Assembly (NCBI RefSeq): GCF_002165375.2 | Contig: NZ_CP032134.1 | Location: 3,472,001-3,536,000, forward strand | Source of the DNA: Acinetobacter chinensis | GTDB taxonomy: Bacteria; Pseudomonadota; Gammaproteobacteria; Pseudomonadales; Moraxellaceae | Length of the DNA: 64,000 bases | Direction: 5' to 3' | Part shown: piece by piece, positions 1 to 7,422 of the stretch | Position numbering within the stretch: the first letter of the stretch is position 1 | Layout of the letters: each line of letters begins with the position of its first letter | The notes under the pieces: generated by a model | What the model was told of the DNA's origin: nothing | Database searches by the model: none | The model's input: only the letters and a program-made list of their open reading frames with translations | Position numbers and translations under genes: made by a program

Positions 1-2
1 TA

Positions 3-326
3 CCGTCGCATATCAACACTTTCCTTGTGGCTGGAACCATTGAACATGAACATCGCAGGAACAGAACCCGAAAAGTGATCGGTGACTATCTGGTCAGTGT
101 TAAAAGTGCTCTGGGTGAACATCCAAACCCACGCTTCCAGCTCAAACTGCCTGAGTCACATAAAGCAGTATTTTATGGTCTGAATCACTTTGAAATTCAG
201 TATCACTCAAGCGTGGCTGAACAGGTCGCCAAATGGTTTTATCCGGTTCATGATATTGAGGCTGAAGAACAGATCCGTGAATATATTATTCACCTAAAAA
301 GCCTTGAAGGTATTGCGCTGACTTAA
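3..326 (+). CDS. C-terminal part of an alpha/beta-hydrolase (lipase/PGAP1-like), cut by window edge
   Basis: The reading frame is open from the first bases of the window, so the true start lies upstream and only about 107 C-terminal residues are seen. The fragment carries a GD-x-LV-x-V-x-SALG stretch followed about 35 residues later by GLNHFEI and a tryptophan-containing last helix. That order matches the catalytic Asp and His blocks at the C-terminus of PGAP1/lipase-like alpha/beta hydrolases; the nucleophile part would lie outside the window. The substrate cannot be inferred. The gene converges on dsbB across a shared terminator. Family assignment is by motif memory and is moderately sure; the protein could also be described simply as a conserved hypothetical. 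Confidence 0.5.
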   Translation, partial: PSHINTFLVAGTIEHEHRRNRTRKVIGDYLVSVKSALGEHPNPRFQLKLPESHKAVFYGLNHFEIQYHSSVAEQVAKWFYPVHDIEAEEQIREYIIHLKSLEGIALT

Positions 327-337
327 GTGCAGTCCAT

Positions 338-369
338 AAAAAAAGCCAGCAGAACTGCTGGCTTTTTTT
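338..369. terminator. bidirectional rho-independent terminator
   Basis: Stem GCCAGCAG/CTGCTGGC flanked by an A-run on the left and a T-run on the right, so it can terminate both converging genes (hydrolase on + and dsbB on -). Confidence 0.85.
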
Positions 370-381
370 ATTTTACTCTGT

Positions 382-879
382 TCAGGCAGGATATTTTCTG
401 AATAACTGCCACAGACTGATCAGCACCAGCACACTGAAAAACACCAGTGACCATACCGGTAAAGACTGCCCCAGGAAGGTCCAGTCCACCAGTGCACATT
501 CACCCGATCCTGTCAGAACCTGCTCAAAAACAGATTTTAACGGCAAAGTATCCATCCAGTAATCCAGACCCGGTCCACAGCTTGGCACCTGATCCGGTGG
601 CAGGTTCTGTAACCATACATGACGGGCTGCAACACCTGCTGCCCAGCCAATGGATGCCAGTCCAAGAAATGCATAAATGCGACGGAATGCACCTGTTTTA
701 GGATTATGAATAAATGCAATCAGTGAGATCAGCCCCAGTCCAATCAGACCAACGCGCTGAAATACACACAGTGGGCATGGCGAAAGCCCCTGTCCGTGCT
801 CCAGATACAAAGCAAATGCCATACCGACAATACTGGCAAGAACCAGCAGACCACTGACCAGGCGATAACTCTTCTGCAT
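382..879 (-). CDS. dsbB: Disulfide bond formation protein B (quinone:DsbA oxidoreductase)
   Basis: Inner-membrane protein of 165 aa that reoxidises periplasmic DsbA and passes the electrons to quinone. Four hydrophobic segments are visible (about residues 8-25, 43-58, 68-86 and 142-160). The first periplasmic loop holds the redox pair C35-P-L-C38 and the second holds the pair C101/C128, matching the two essential cysteine pairs of E. coli DsbB. Length is normal for the family. It lies 32 bp downstream of gshA on the same strand, so the two may be co-transcribed, which would place a thiol-redox enzyme beside glutathione synthesis. The start is the ATG at 879 with a purine-rich stretch upstream. 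Confidence 0.95.
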   Translation of the reverse strand: MQKSYRLVSGLLVLASIVGMAFALYLEHGQGLSPCPLCVFQRVGLIGLGLISLIAFIHNPKTGAFRRIYAFLGLASIGWAAGVAARHVWLQNLPPDQVPSCGPGLDYWMDTLPLKSVFEQVLTGSGECALVDWTFLGQSLPVWSLVFFSVLVLISLWQLFRKYPA

Positions 880-911
880 GGCGAAACCTCTTAATTTTTA
901 TCTGTTCCCTG

Positions 912-2489
912 CTATCTGAAATCAGCAAGATATTGTTCAAAACTGATGCTCTCATCCTGTTCAAGCTGCTGTTGCTGCTGAAGAGACTGTTGAGCGGCAT
1001 GGTCAAAATAAGTCTGTACATCTGAAGACAGCGGATGAGATGCGTACACATCTGCATGCTGTTGTGCCATGAAACTGCCAAAGCTCCAGGTACCACCATG
1101 TTCAAGTGTATCTGAAATCACCTGTGCAGATAATGTTGCATCCACATCAGTGATACGGTTCTGCATGAGCACGAGCGCCTGACTGTACAACTCTGTGTCA
1201 TAGGTCTGATTCAGCAGCTCAGCCAGTTCCTGCATGGCAGTGACATGTGTCTGCACCCATTCAACCAGTGCAGTTTCACCATCGGCAGCCAGTATTTTTG
1301 CATTCGGCGCACGGCCACGGTTCACCACTTCTGCATGATTCAGATCAAGTAAATCCTGCTCAGGCTCAAGCAGTTCAGGACTGTCTTTCAGCAGACAGTA
1401 CAACGCAAGCACTTCCAGGAAAGCGGCAGTGGTTTCATCAATACCTACAGGGTTATACGGATTGACATCAACCGCACGTAATTCCACATAGCCAATACCA
1501 CGGTTCGCAAGAGCCTGAGACGGTGTTTCACCTGCTTTAGGTACCTGCTTAGGACGCACCAGACTGTAGTATTCATTTTCAATCTGCAGCACATGGTCAT
1601 TAATCTGTACAGGCTCACCCTGCGCATCATTCAGTCCCAGGTGTGTAAACGGTGGGTATGGTGTATGCACTGCCTTCTGCAGTTCTGCCACATAGCATTT
1701 TAAGTTGTTGTAATGGATGCCCAACTGCTTCTGTGCAGAGTTCTGATAACCGAAACTCCCCATACGCAGTGCGGTTGCATAAGGCAAATGCAGCGTCCCT
1801 TTCACCAGCGGCAGCAACTGATGCTCACGACCTGTCATAAAGCAACGGCACACCGAAGGACTGGAACCGATCAGATACACCACAAGCGGAGTCAGACGGA
1901 TAAAGTTGCGCACCAGCCCTAGATAACGGTGACTGCGGTAATCCTGAAGATTCAGCGCCTTTAAAGCATCGTCAGATTCGTGTTGCTGCAACTGCTCAAA
2001 TAAATGGTCCGGGAATGAAATATTATAATGAACACCTGAAATGGTCTGCATACGGCGACCATAACGCACGCCCAGTCCACGGCGGTACAGTGTTTTAAAT
2101 TTTCCGATATTGGACGAACCATACTGTGCCAGACGGATATTTTCTTCATTATCATCCAGCATACATGGCATGGATAAAGGCCACAGCTTTTCCCCGTTTT
2201 CCAGCTGAGCATGAACAACCGCGTGAATATCGGCAAGAAAATTCAGTGCTTCAGGAATACTGGCTTTCGGTGGCGTAATAAACTCCATCAGTGCTTCAGA
2301 ATAGTCTGTCGTGATGTGCGGATGTGTCAGTGCCGAACCTAATGTTGCGGGATGATCTGCCTGTGACAGAAAGCCATTACTCTGCATACGCAGGCTTTCA
2401 CGCTCAATCCCCCGCAGCATCCCTTTCAACAGCGATGAATCCACCCAGGTTGGAAGTACAGCCAGAGCTTTTGGTGTGGGTTGACTCAT
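912..2489 (-). CDS. gshA: Glutamate-cysteine ligase (gamma-glutamylcysteine synthetase)
   Basis: Catalyses ATP-dependent joining of L-glutamate and L-cysteine, the first step of glutathione synthesis in the cytoplasm. The 525-aa product has the class I GshA signature: GIERESLRM near residues 28-35, the TDYSEALMEFITPP acidic metal/glutamate-binding block near residues 60-73, and a long C-terminal half of normal length. The C-terminus is glutamine-rich (a run of Q around residues 503-512), a feature of little known consequence. The ATG at 2489 fits the conserved N-terminus. dsbB follows closely on the same strand. Confidence 0.95.
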   Translation of the reverse strand: MSQPTPKALAVLPTWVDSSLLKGMLRGIERESLRMQSNGFLSQADHPATLGSALTHPHITTDYSEALMEFITPPKASIPEALNFLADIHAVVHAQLENGEKLWPLSMPCMLDDNEENIRLAQYGSSNIGKFKTLYRRGLGVRYGRRMQTISGVHYNISFPDHLFEQLQQHESDDALKALNLQDYRSHRYLGLVRNFIRLTPLVVYLIGSSPSVCRCFMTGREHQLLPLVKGTLHLPYATALRMGSFGYQNSAQKQLGIHYNNLKCYVAELQKAVHTPYPPFTHLGLNDAQGEPVQINDHVLQIENEYYSLVRPKQVPKAGETPSQALANRGIGYVELRAVDVNPYNPVGIDETTAAFLEVLALYCLLKDSPELLEPEQDLLDLNHAEVVNRGRAPNAKILAADGETALVEWVQTHVTAMQELAELLNQTYDTELYSQALVLMQNRITDVDATLSAQVISDTLEHGGTWSFGSFMAQQHADVYASHPLSSDVQTYFDHAAQQSLQQQQQLEQDESISFEQYLADFR

Positions 2490-2699
2490 TGCAATCTCGC
2501 TTTTTTCAGAATACGGCTAAATAAAATCATCAGTTTATATCAGTATACCGTGATTTTTTAATGTCATATGACATCCTGATTGCTTTCCAGGCAAAACAGA
2601 TATTTAAATTTCCGCAATTTTTTATCACAAACTTACTGTATAAGACACTCAAAATTTGTGATTGTATTGCTGAATAAATGCTAATGAATTGTAAAACAC

Positions 2700-3239
2700 A
2701 TGAAATATCAGGAAATTCTGGACTTCTGGTTCAGCTCAGACACACAGCCTCTATGGTTTGCTAAGAGCACAGACTTCGATCAACTCATAGAAAAAAAGTT
2801 TAAAAATCTGTTATTGCAGGCACGTCAGGCAGAACTTTGGCAATGGCGCACCAGCGCAGAAGGCCGACTGGCTGAAATTATTGTGCTGGATCAGTTCTCA
2901 CGCAATCTGTTCAGAGACAGTCCAGAATCCTTTGCTCAGGATGCACAGGCGCTGACGCTGGCTCAGGAGTGCATTCTGCTTGGGCAGGATGATCAGTTAA
3001 AACCGGAACAGCGCTCTTTTCTGTATATGCCCTTTATGCACAGCGAATCCCGCTTGATTCATGAACAGGCACTGCAACTGTTTGAAACACTGGGCAATCC
3101 GATCAATTTAGATTTTGAAAAGAAACACAAAGTGATTATTGACCGTTTTGGACGTTATCCACATCGCAATGCAATTTTAGGACGTGAATCAACTGCGGAA
3201 GAAATCGAATTTTTAAAACAGCCCAACAGCAGTTTCTGA
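2700..3239 (+). CDS. DUF924 family protein
   Basis: A 179-aa soluble protein that begins ILDFWF and contains LDQFSRNLFR and a later HSE-x-x-x-IHEQAL block, the hallmarks of DUF924 (a TPR-like all-helical fold common in proteobacteria). The biochemical role is unknown. It is divergent from gshA with about 210 bp between them, which must hold both promoters. Length is typical of the family, and no signal peptide or membrane segment is present. Confidence 0.85.
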   Translation: MKYQEILDFWFSSDTQPLWFAKSTDFDQLIEKKFKNLLLQARQAELWQWRTSAEGRLAEIIVLDQFSRNLFRDSPESFAQDAQALTLAQECILLGQDDQLKPEQRSFLYMPFMHSESRLIHEQALQLFETLGNPINLDFEKKHKVIIDRFGRYPHRNAILGRESTAEEIEFLKQPNSSF

Positions 3240-3319
3240 TCAGTAAAAGCTGTTGCAGACACCCTACGGTTTGCAGCAGCATCCTTCATCAATTGAACAA
3301 TCTTATTTTTAAGCAGTCA

Positions 3320-3847
3320 TTAAAAAATATAAGTTTTTTTAATGACCGTATTTTCAATCATTTCAGCCTGTATGGATTTCAACGGTTGAACATTCGACTT
3401 AAAGCCCGGAAACAGCGGAATACCATCACCAAGTAACACCGGCATCACAAAAACCTCCAGACTGTTCAGTAAATTGTGTTCAAGGAATGAATTCTGTAAC
3501 TGCGTTCCTCCCACCACCCAGACATTTCCCTCAAAGTTCTGTCTGAGATGGTCGACCAACTCATGAACACCATGATTCCATATTGAAAGTGACGAATGGA
3601 TTAAGTCCAGTGAAGAATCAGAAGTGACGATAAATCCTTTTTGATCTGGGTATGGCCATTCACCGCCAAAGGAACAGATCACCTCATAAGTTTTACGCCC
3701 CATAACGACGATATCAATCTCCTGAATAAAGTCGTTATAGCCACAGTCAATTGCCTGCCAGGGCGTCAAAAAGTCAACTGAGCCATCTTTTGTTGCAATA
3801 TAACCATCTGCGCTTGTCGCAATATAACCTTTAATCTGAATACTCAT
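3320..3847 (-). CDS. Dihydrofolate reductase family protein (RibD C-terminal-like)
   Basis: A 175-aa cytoplasmic protein of the DHFR/RibD-C reductase fold. The N-terminus GYIATSADGYIA, the central VVMGRKTYE (residues 47-55) and the later VWVVGGTQLQ nucleotide-binding strand are the typical NADPH-binding blocks of this superfamily. The physiological substrate of such stand-alone members is not known; they are neither classical FolA nor the fused RibD. It converges with the DUF924 gene. The start is the ATG at 3847. Codon use looks slightly more AT-rich than the neighbours, but not strongly. Confidence 0.85.
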   Translation of the reverse strand: MSIQIKGYIATSADGYIATKDGSVDFLTPWQAIDCGYNDFIQEIDIVVMGRKTYEVICSFGGEWPYPDQKGFIVTSDSSLDLIHSSLSIWNHGVHELVDHLRQNFEGNVWVVGGTQLQNSFLEHNLLNSLEVFVMPVLLGDGIPLFPGFKSNVQPLKSIQAEMIENTVIKKTYIF

Positions 3848-4100
3848 TCAATTCATAATCAACCCTTTCATTTGCTTGGAGTATATCAAATCCCTGAAGT
3901 ATTGATATTCACCCAGTCACCAGGACACTTTGATTCATCTGATCAACTCTGAAGTTATTTTTTGAATAAAAAGTGACGCTACAAATTTATAATGCCTGTC
4001 CATCGGGTAACAAAATTCTTCTTGAAATTCATGCTTAATCCATCAAATTCTGAGATGATCAACACCTGTTTTCCCTGTCCGGTTTTTTAAGGAGCTTAAT

Positions 4101-4664
4101 ATGAAAAAAGTCATAACCTGCCTGAGCCTGGCAGCTGCTCTGAGTCTGACAGGCTGTGCCACCACACCATCCAAACCACTGACTTTTGATCAGCTTGGGC
4201 AGTACAACACTGTTCCGCTGAATGCGCAGACCTATCGTGTCAGCTTTGTTGCACGTCCAAATTTCAGTTTTGGTACAGCAGAAGAAATTACCCTGGTGAA
4301 ATCTGCTCAGACTGCGCTTCAGAACGGTTTTCAGTTTTTTAAAGTTATAGATGATCCGAGCAACCGTAACCAGCAGCCACCAAGACAGGCAGTGGTCTAT
4401 CCAACCCCAATGTATCCCCCTTACGGGTATTATCGTCGTTATCCAGGTTTCTGGCCTGATCCGTTTTATGACATGCCACAGGTGGTCAATATTGACCCTG
4501 TTCAGGTGTCCTATACCATTGAATGCTATAAAACACAGAAAACTGCACCTGATGATGCTTTTGACGCCCGTCTGATTTTACAGTCCCTCGGTCAAAAATA
4601 TGGCGTCAGTCCGACAGGACAGGTACTCCAGCCACAACCTGTTACTGTACTATCAGCTAAATAA
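4101..4664 (+). CDS. CC0125/CC1285-type lipoprotein
   Basis: A 187-aa lipoprotein with a clean type II signal peptide: MKK start, hydrophobic core, and lipobox LTGC with the lipidated cysteine at residue 19. The mature part opens with a stretch typical of the CC0125/CC1285 lipoprotein family (FDQLGQYNTVPL, then AEEITLVKSAQTALQNGF). It carries a proline/tyrosine-rich insert (PTPMYPPYGYYRRYPGF), probably disordered and surface exposed. Function is unknown. AAGGAG precedes the start at a good distance. The DUF445 membrane protein follows 18 bp downstream on the same strand, so the two probably form an operon. Confidence 0.85.
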   Translation: MKKVITCLSLAAALSLTGCATTPSKPLTFDQLGQYNTVPLNAQTYRVSFVARPNFSFGTAEEITLVKSAQTALQNGFQFFKVIDDPSNRNQQPPRQAVVYPTPMYPPYGYYRRYPGFWPDPFYDMPQVVNIDPVQVSYTIECYKTQKTAPDDAFDARLILQSLGQKYGVSPTGQVLQPQPVTVLSAK

Positions 4665-4682
4665 TCATTTTTAGGACAATGC

Positions 4683-6002
4683 ATGAGCGGAATTGAACAC
4701 AGTGAATCAGCCCATGAAGTTCCAGGTCTGGATCGCAGTAAACGCTTTGCAACCATTGCTTTAGTGGTTGCAGTGGTGGCCTGGTTTGCATTGATTGTTT
4801 CTGCAAAACTGCTGCCTGAATATGCCTGGTTTATTCATATCCTTATGCTCGGTGCTGAAGCCGGTGTGGTCGGTGGTTTAGCAGACTGGTACGCCATTAC
4901 CGTTCTGTTCCGTAACCCTTTTGGAAAAATTCCAATTCCCCGTTTTTTAAAAGACCATACCGAAATTATTCCACGTAACAAAGCCCGTATCGCGGAGTCC
5001 ATGGGACGCTTTGTCCAAGAAAATTTTTTATCCCCTCAGGTGGTTGAACGAAGTCTTAAAAACACAGATTTAAGTATGGCAGTCGGTCAATGGCTTGCCA
5101 ACCCACAGAACAATGGTCAGGTCGTTGAAGTCATTCAGCAGACTGTTCCTAAAATTTTTGAATTTGTCGGTCAGGAACAGATTGGACAGTTTATTCAGAA
5201 CAACTGTGTTCAATGGGTCAGAAATACTCACATGAATCAGCTGGCGAGCGAGATGCTGCGAGCTGTACTCGACAACGACTTCCATCAGGATGTGTTACAG
5301 CGTGGACTGGATGTTGCACATGAATGGATGATCAATCACCCAGAAAAAACCCGTGAACTGACTCAGACCATGTTCAAGGAACTGGGGGTGTCAAGGCTTG
5401 CCAAAGGTGCAAGCTGGATCGGGATTGATGTGGAACAGCGCACCATAGATTCTTTACTGGAAAAAGTGGAATCCATGCTGGCCGATGATGAACATCCTGT
5501 CCGCCAGAAAATTGAAGAAGCTGCTCATCAGTTGATGCTACAGCTGGCTGATAATAACAGCACCGCCAGTATCCGTCTGAATGAAACTAAAAATGCCCTG
5601 CTGGACAGTGAATCTGTACTGAATTTTATTTCAGGGGCTGTGGTTATTCTGTGTGATGCTGTAAAAAATGACCTGATGAAAGCTGACTCAGGGTTAGCCA
5701 TGAATCTGCGGGTGGCTATTCAGCAGGTCGGTGAAAACCTGATTCAGAATCAGTCTGTACGTGATTTGCTGAATGACCGTATCAGCGGTATTGCGATCAA
5801 CTTAAGTGATCAGTACAGTGAAAAAGTGATCCGTTTTATCAGTGAGCGGATTCATGAATGGGACTCCACTGAAATGATTGCCAAGATTGAAAATGAAGTC
5901 GGTGGTGACCTGCATATGATCCGTGTTAACGGTGTTGTGGTCGGTGCATTTATTGGCCTGACTTTGGGTGTGATTCGTGCAGTGATTGATTTTGCAATTT
6001 GA
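4683..6002 (+). CDS. DUF445 inner-membrane protein (YjiN-like)
   Basis: A 439-aa protein with two or more hydrophobic segments near the N-terminus (about residues 22-42 and 48-66) and one at the extreme C-terminus (about 413-437), separated by a long helical soluble region. The AEAGVVGGLADWYAITVLFRNPFGKIPIPR block after the first membrane segment is the DUF445 signature. Function is unknown; members are thought of as envelope proteins. It is the second gene after the lipoprotein at 4101 and ends at a strong stem-loop. The Xer-site module begins about 150 bp further on. Confidence 0.85.
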   Translation: MSGIEHSESAHEVPGLDRSKRFATIALVVAVVAWFALIVSAKLLPEYAWFIHILMLGAEAGVVGGLADWYAITVLFRNPFGKIPIPRFLKDHTEIIPRNKARIAESMGRFVQENFLSPQVVERSLKNTDLSMAVGQWLANPQNNGQVVEVIQQTVPKIFEFVGQEQIGQFIQNNCVQWVRNTHMNQLASEMLRAVLDNDFHQDVLQRGLDVAHEWMINHPEKTRELTQTMFKELGVSRLAKGASWIGIDVEQRTIDSLLEKVESMLADDEHPVRQKIEEAAHQLMLQLADNNSTASIRLNETKNALLDSESVLNFISGAVVILCDAVKNDLMKADSGLAMNLRVAIQQVGENLIQNQSVRDLLNDRISGIAINLSDQYSEKVIRFISERIHEWDSTEMIAKIENEVGGDLHMIRVNGVVVGAFIGLTLGVIRAVIDFAI

Positions 6003-6028
6003 CTGCTTAGTTGTCCTAAGCAGTTTTT
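6003..6028 (+). terminator. rho-independent terminator after the DUF445 gene
   Basis: Stem CTGCTTAG/CTAAGCAG with a 5-nt loop followed by five T. The stem overlaps the stop codon. Confidence 0.75.
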
Positions 6029-6076
6029 GTGAAAATTTCCTGTTTTATAAGCGTGGAACGTGAAGAATCATTAAAA

Positions 6077-6112
6077 AAGCCGTTCCAGTGCGCTGCATAC
6101 TGAAACGGCTTA
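6077..6112. other. imperfect stem-loop in the intergenic region
   Basis: AAGCCGTTCCAGT pairs with ACTGAAACGGCTT with one mismatch around a GCGCTGCAT loop. It has an A-run before it but no T-run after it, so it could be a minus-strand terminator or a remnant. It lies just outside the first Xer site. Confidence 0.4.
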
Positions 6113-6148
6113 GACTAAGATATTGATGCTTATAGTAAAATTCCAAGC

Positions 6149-6176
6149 ATTTCGCATAAGGTGTATTATGTTAATT
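6149..6176 (+). other. XerC/XerD recombination site (pdif-like), C-to-D orientation
   Basis: 28 bp made of a XerC arm ATTTCGCATAA, a 6-bp spacer GGTGTA and a XerD arm TTATGTTAATT. It differs by about one base from the plasmid pdif (Re27-type) consensus of Acinetobacter as I remember it. A second site lies at 7295-7322 in opposite orientation. The XerD arm faces the AT-rich cargo. Confidence 0.85.
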
Positions 6177-6304
6177 TTAGGAGATCTTTAAAAAATAGAG
6201 AGAGTTGATTTAATCAATAACTTAAAAATATTTCGCTTGAAAAAATTTAAATTACTTATAGAATGCTCGTAATCTCATTGTTATTCATAGTTTTGTATTT
6301 GGAA

Positions 6305-6425
6305 AGTGATCCACGTTAGGAAGCATCTACGTGGTGAAGCATCATACGATTGTATGCATGAACGTCCCTAAATTTCGGTGTTACCGAGTTTACGGTCAAC
6401 TTTAGAAAATCAACTATGGAGATCA
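6305..6425 (+). ncRNA. possible structured leader or small RNA upstream of the 27-aa ORF
   Basis: Three successive hairpins can be drawn: CCACGT/ACGTGG (6311-6334), CATAC/GTATG (6343-6356) and CGGT/ACCG (6376-6386). They directly precede a GGAG ribosome-binding site and the short ORF. Structured leaders ahead of tiny hydrophobic ORFs are typical of type I toxin mRNAs, but no antisense RNA promoter was identified. Confidence 0.35.
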
Positions 6426-6428
6426 AAA

Positions 6429-6512
6429 ATGATTAAGTTCACTATTGAATTTGAGATATCTTTTGTCGCTATTGCGACTGGTATTTTTTATATCATTTCA
6501 TTATTTAGTTAA
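6429..6512 (+). CDS. 27-aa single-pass membrane peptide (candidate toxin or leader)
   Basis: A 27-codon ORF starting ATG at 6429, with GGAG at 6418-6421 at ideal spacing (7 nt). The peptide has a short charged N-terminus (MIKFTIEFE) and then an uninterrupted hydrophobic stretch to the C-terminus (VAIATGIFYIISLF), enough for one membrane helix. It has no family that I recognise. Its place inside an Xer module, behind a structured leader and upstream of a foreign gene, suggests a small membrane toxin or a regulatory leader peptide. The good ribosome-binding site is the main evidence that it is translated; it could still be chance. Confidence 0.45.
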   Translation: MIKFTIEFEISFVAIATGIFYIISLFS

Positions 6513-6610
6513 TGAATAAAAGAGGGGGCGGGTAAGATTCTACTTGTATAAAAAGCTAGTAAAATAGTTTCCCTTTTAAATTATATATTTTACTTGTAGT
6601 TTTTATAAAA

Positions 6611-7243
6611 ATGTCTATTACTGTTAATACAAAAAAATTACCATCATCTTTAATTTCAAAAAAAGTACATAGACTCAATGACTTACTAGAATATATTGTT
6701 ATCTTAAATGGTATTGGGCACTCAATACAATTTTTAGCAACAAAAATAGATTTAACTGAAAGAAATGATATTTCAGATTCTATCAATGTATCTATAAACT
6801 TAATGGCAGGAATAACAATTCAATATTATAAAGCATTTAATCATACTGACAGAAAAAGCATAAATGAAAAAAAATCAAAGTATAAAACACTGTTAAGTAA
6901 AGATAAAATTTTTTCAAAAAATAAAAATATACTAACAATACATAATAAAATTAAAAAATTTCGTAATGAAACTTTTAGCCACATGGAAGATAACTATGAA
7001 ATGAATTTAGCTTTTTTTAATATATCTGATCCGAATAACATATTTATGACATACAACCTAGATAATAGAAGATTTATTTCTGAATTTTTAACTAAAGATT
7101 TTTTAAATGATTTTTATAATTGTGCATTACATGTAAGAGCTGAATGTATTTCTGAGGCTAAGATATTAGTTGATAATATAAATAAAATTATAAAAGACAA
7201 TCCAAATTTAAGAGAAGCGATTATTCAGCTTAAAAGTATTTAA
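6611..7243 (+). CDS. AT-rich cargo gene, HEPN-like (AbiU2-like) protein of unknown function
   Basis: A 210-aa lysine-, asparagine- and isoleucine-rich protein, predicted mostly helical, with no signal peptide. The central stretch IHNKIKKFRNETFSH contains R118-N119 and H124 (R-N-x4-H). This fits the R-x(4-6)-H catalytic motif of HEPN RNases and resembles the equivalent region of AbiU2-type abortive-infection proteins. Base composition is far more AT-rich than the flanking core genes, pointing to horizontal acquisition. It is the main gene of the Xer module. No clear Shine-Dalgarno precedes the ATG. If it is a HEPN RNase it would be expected to cleave RNA as a toxin or defence effector; no MNT-type or other antitoxin gene is visible next to it. 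The HEPN call is a motif-level guess. Confidence 0.5.
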   Translation: MSITVNTKKLPSSLISKKVHRLNDLLEYIVILNGIGHSIQFLATKIDLTERNDISDSINVSINLMAGITIQYYKAFNHTDRKSINEKKSKYKTLLSKDKIFSKNKNILTIHNKIKKFRNETFSHMEDNYEMNLAFFNISDPNNIFMTYNLDNRRFISEFLTKDFLNDFYNCALHVRAECISEAKILVDNINKIIKDNPNLREAIIQLKSI

Positions 7244-7294
7244 AGTCTCTTATTCAAAACTCAGAAACTAGAAATTCCCTCTAAATTAGACTCC

Positions 7295-7322
7295 ATTTAA
7301 CATAATGGGGGTTATGCGAAAT
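7295..7322 (-). other. XerC/XerD recombination site (pdif-like), inverted copy
   Basis: On the minus strand: XerC arm ATTTCGCATAA (identical to the first site), spacer CCCCCA, XerD arm TTATGTTAAAT (one base different). The spacers of the two sites differ completely (GGTGTA against CCCCCA), which should matter for which sites can recombine. The five bases beyond the XerC arm, GCTTT, are the IS target. Confidence 0.85.
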
Positions 7323-7327
7323 GCTTT
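7323..7327. repeat. 5-bp target-site duplication, left copy (GCTTT)
   Basis: GCTTT lies between the XerC arm and the IS left end and is repeated immediately after the IS right end at 8810-8814. Confidence 0.8.
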
Positions 7328-7351
7328 TGTAAGCCCCAAGTAGAAATGTCC
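7328..7351 (+). repeat. IS terminal inverted repeat, left
   Basis: Begins TGTAAGCCCC and ends AAGTAGAAATGTCC; pairs with 8786-8809. Confidence 0.85.
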
Positions 7352-7422
7352 GGTTTCTCCAAAGTAAAAATGTCCGCTTTTAGAATATGCACTTTTGCAA
7401 TTTTCTTAGCGGACGGTTTGAT

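Larger units (their letters stand above)
6149..7322. mobile_element. pdif-type Xer module in the chromosome
   Basis: About 1.17 kb bounded by two inverted Xer sites whose XerD arms point inward. The interior is much richer in A+T than both flanks. It holds a 27-codon hydrophobic ORF (6429-6512) behind a structured leader and a 210-codon ORF (6611-7243) with an HEPN-like motif. This is the layout of pdif modules on Acinetobacter plasmids, which often carry toxin-antitoxin or resistance genes. Here the flanks are chromosomal housekeeping genes. XerC/XerD supplied by the host would act on it; recombination between inverted sites would invert the interior. That the module moves is inference from layout. 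Confidence 0.75.

Noticed and set aside
6149..6176. Reading this as the chromosome's own replication-terminus dif site
   Set aside because: The arms and spacer fit plasmid pdif better as I remember them, and a second inverted copy with foreign DNA lies 1.1 kb away. From a single window I cannot exclude it, so it is listed as a refutation test.
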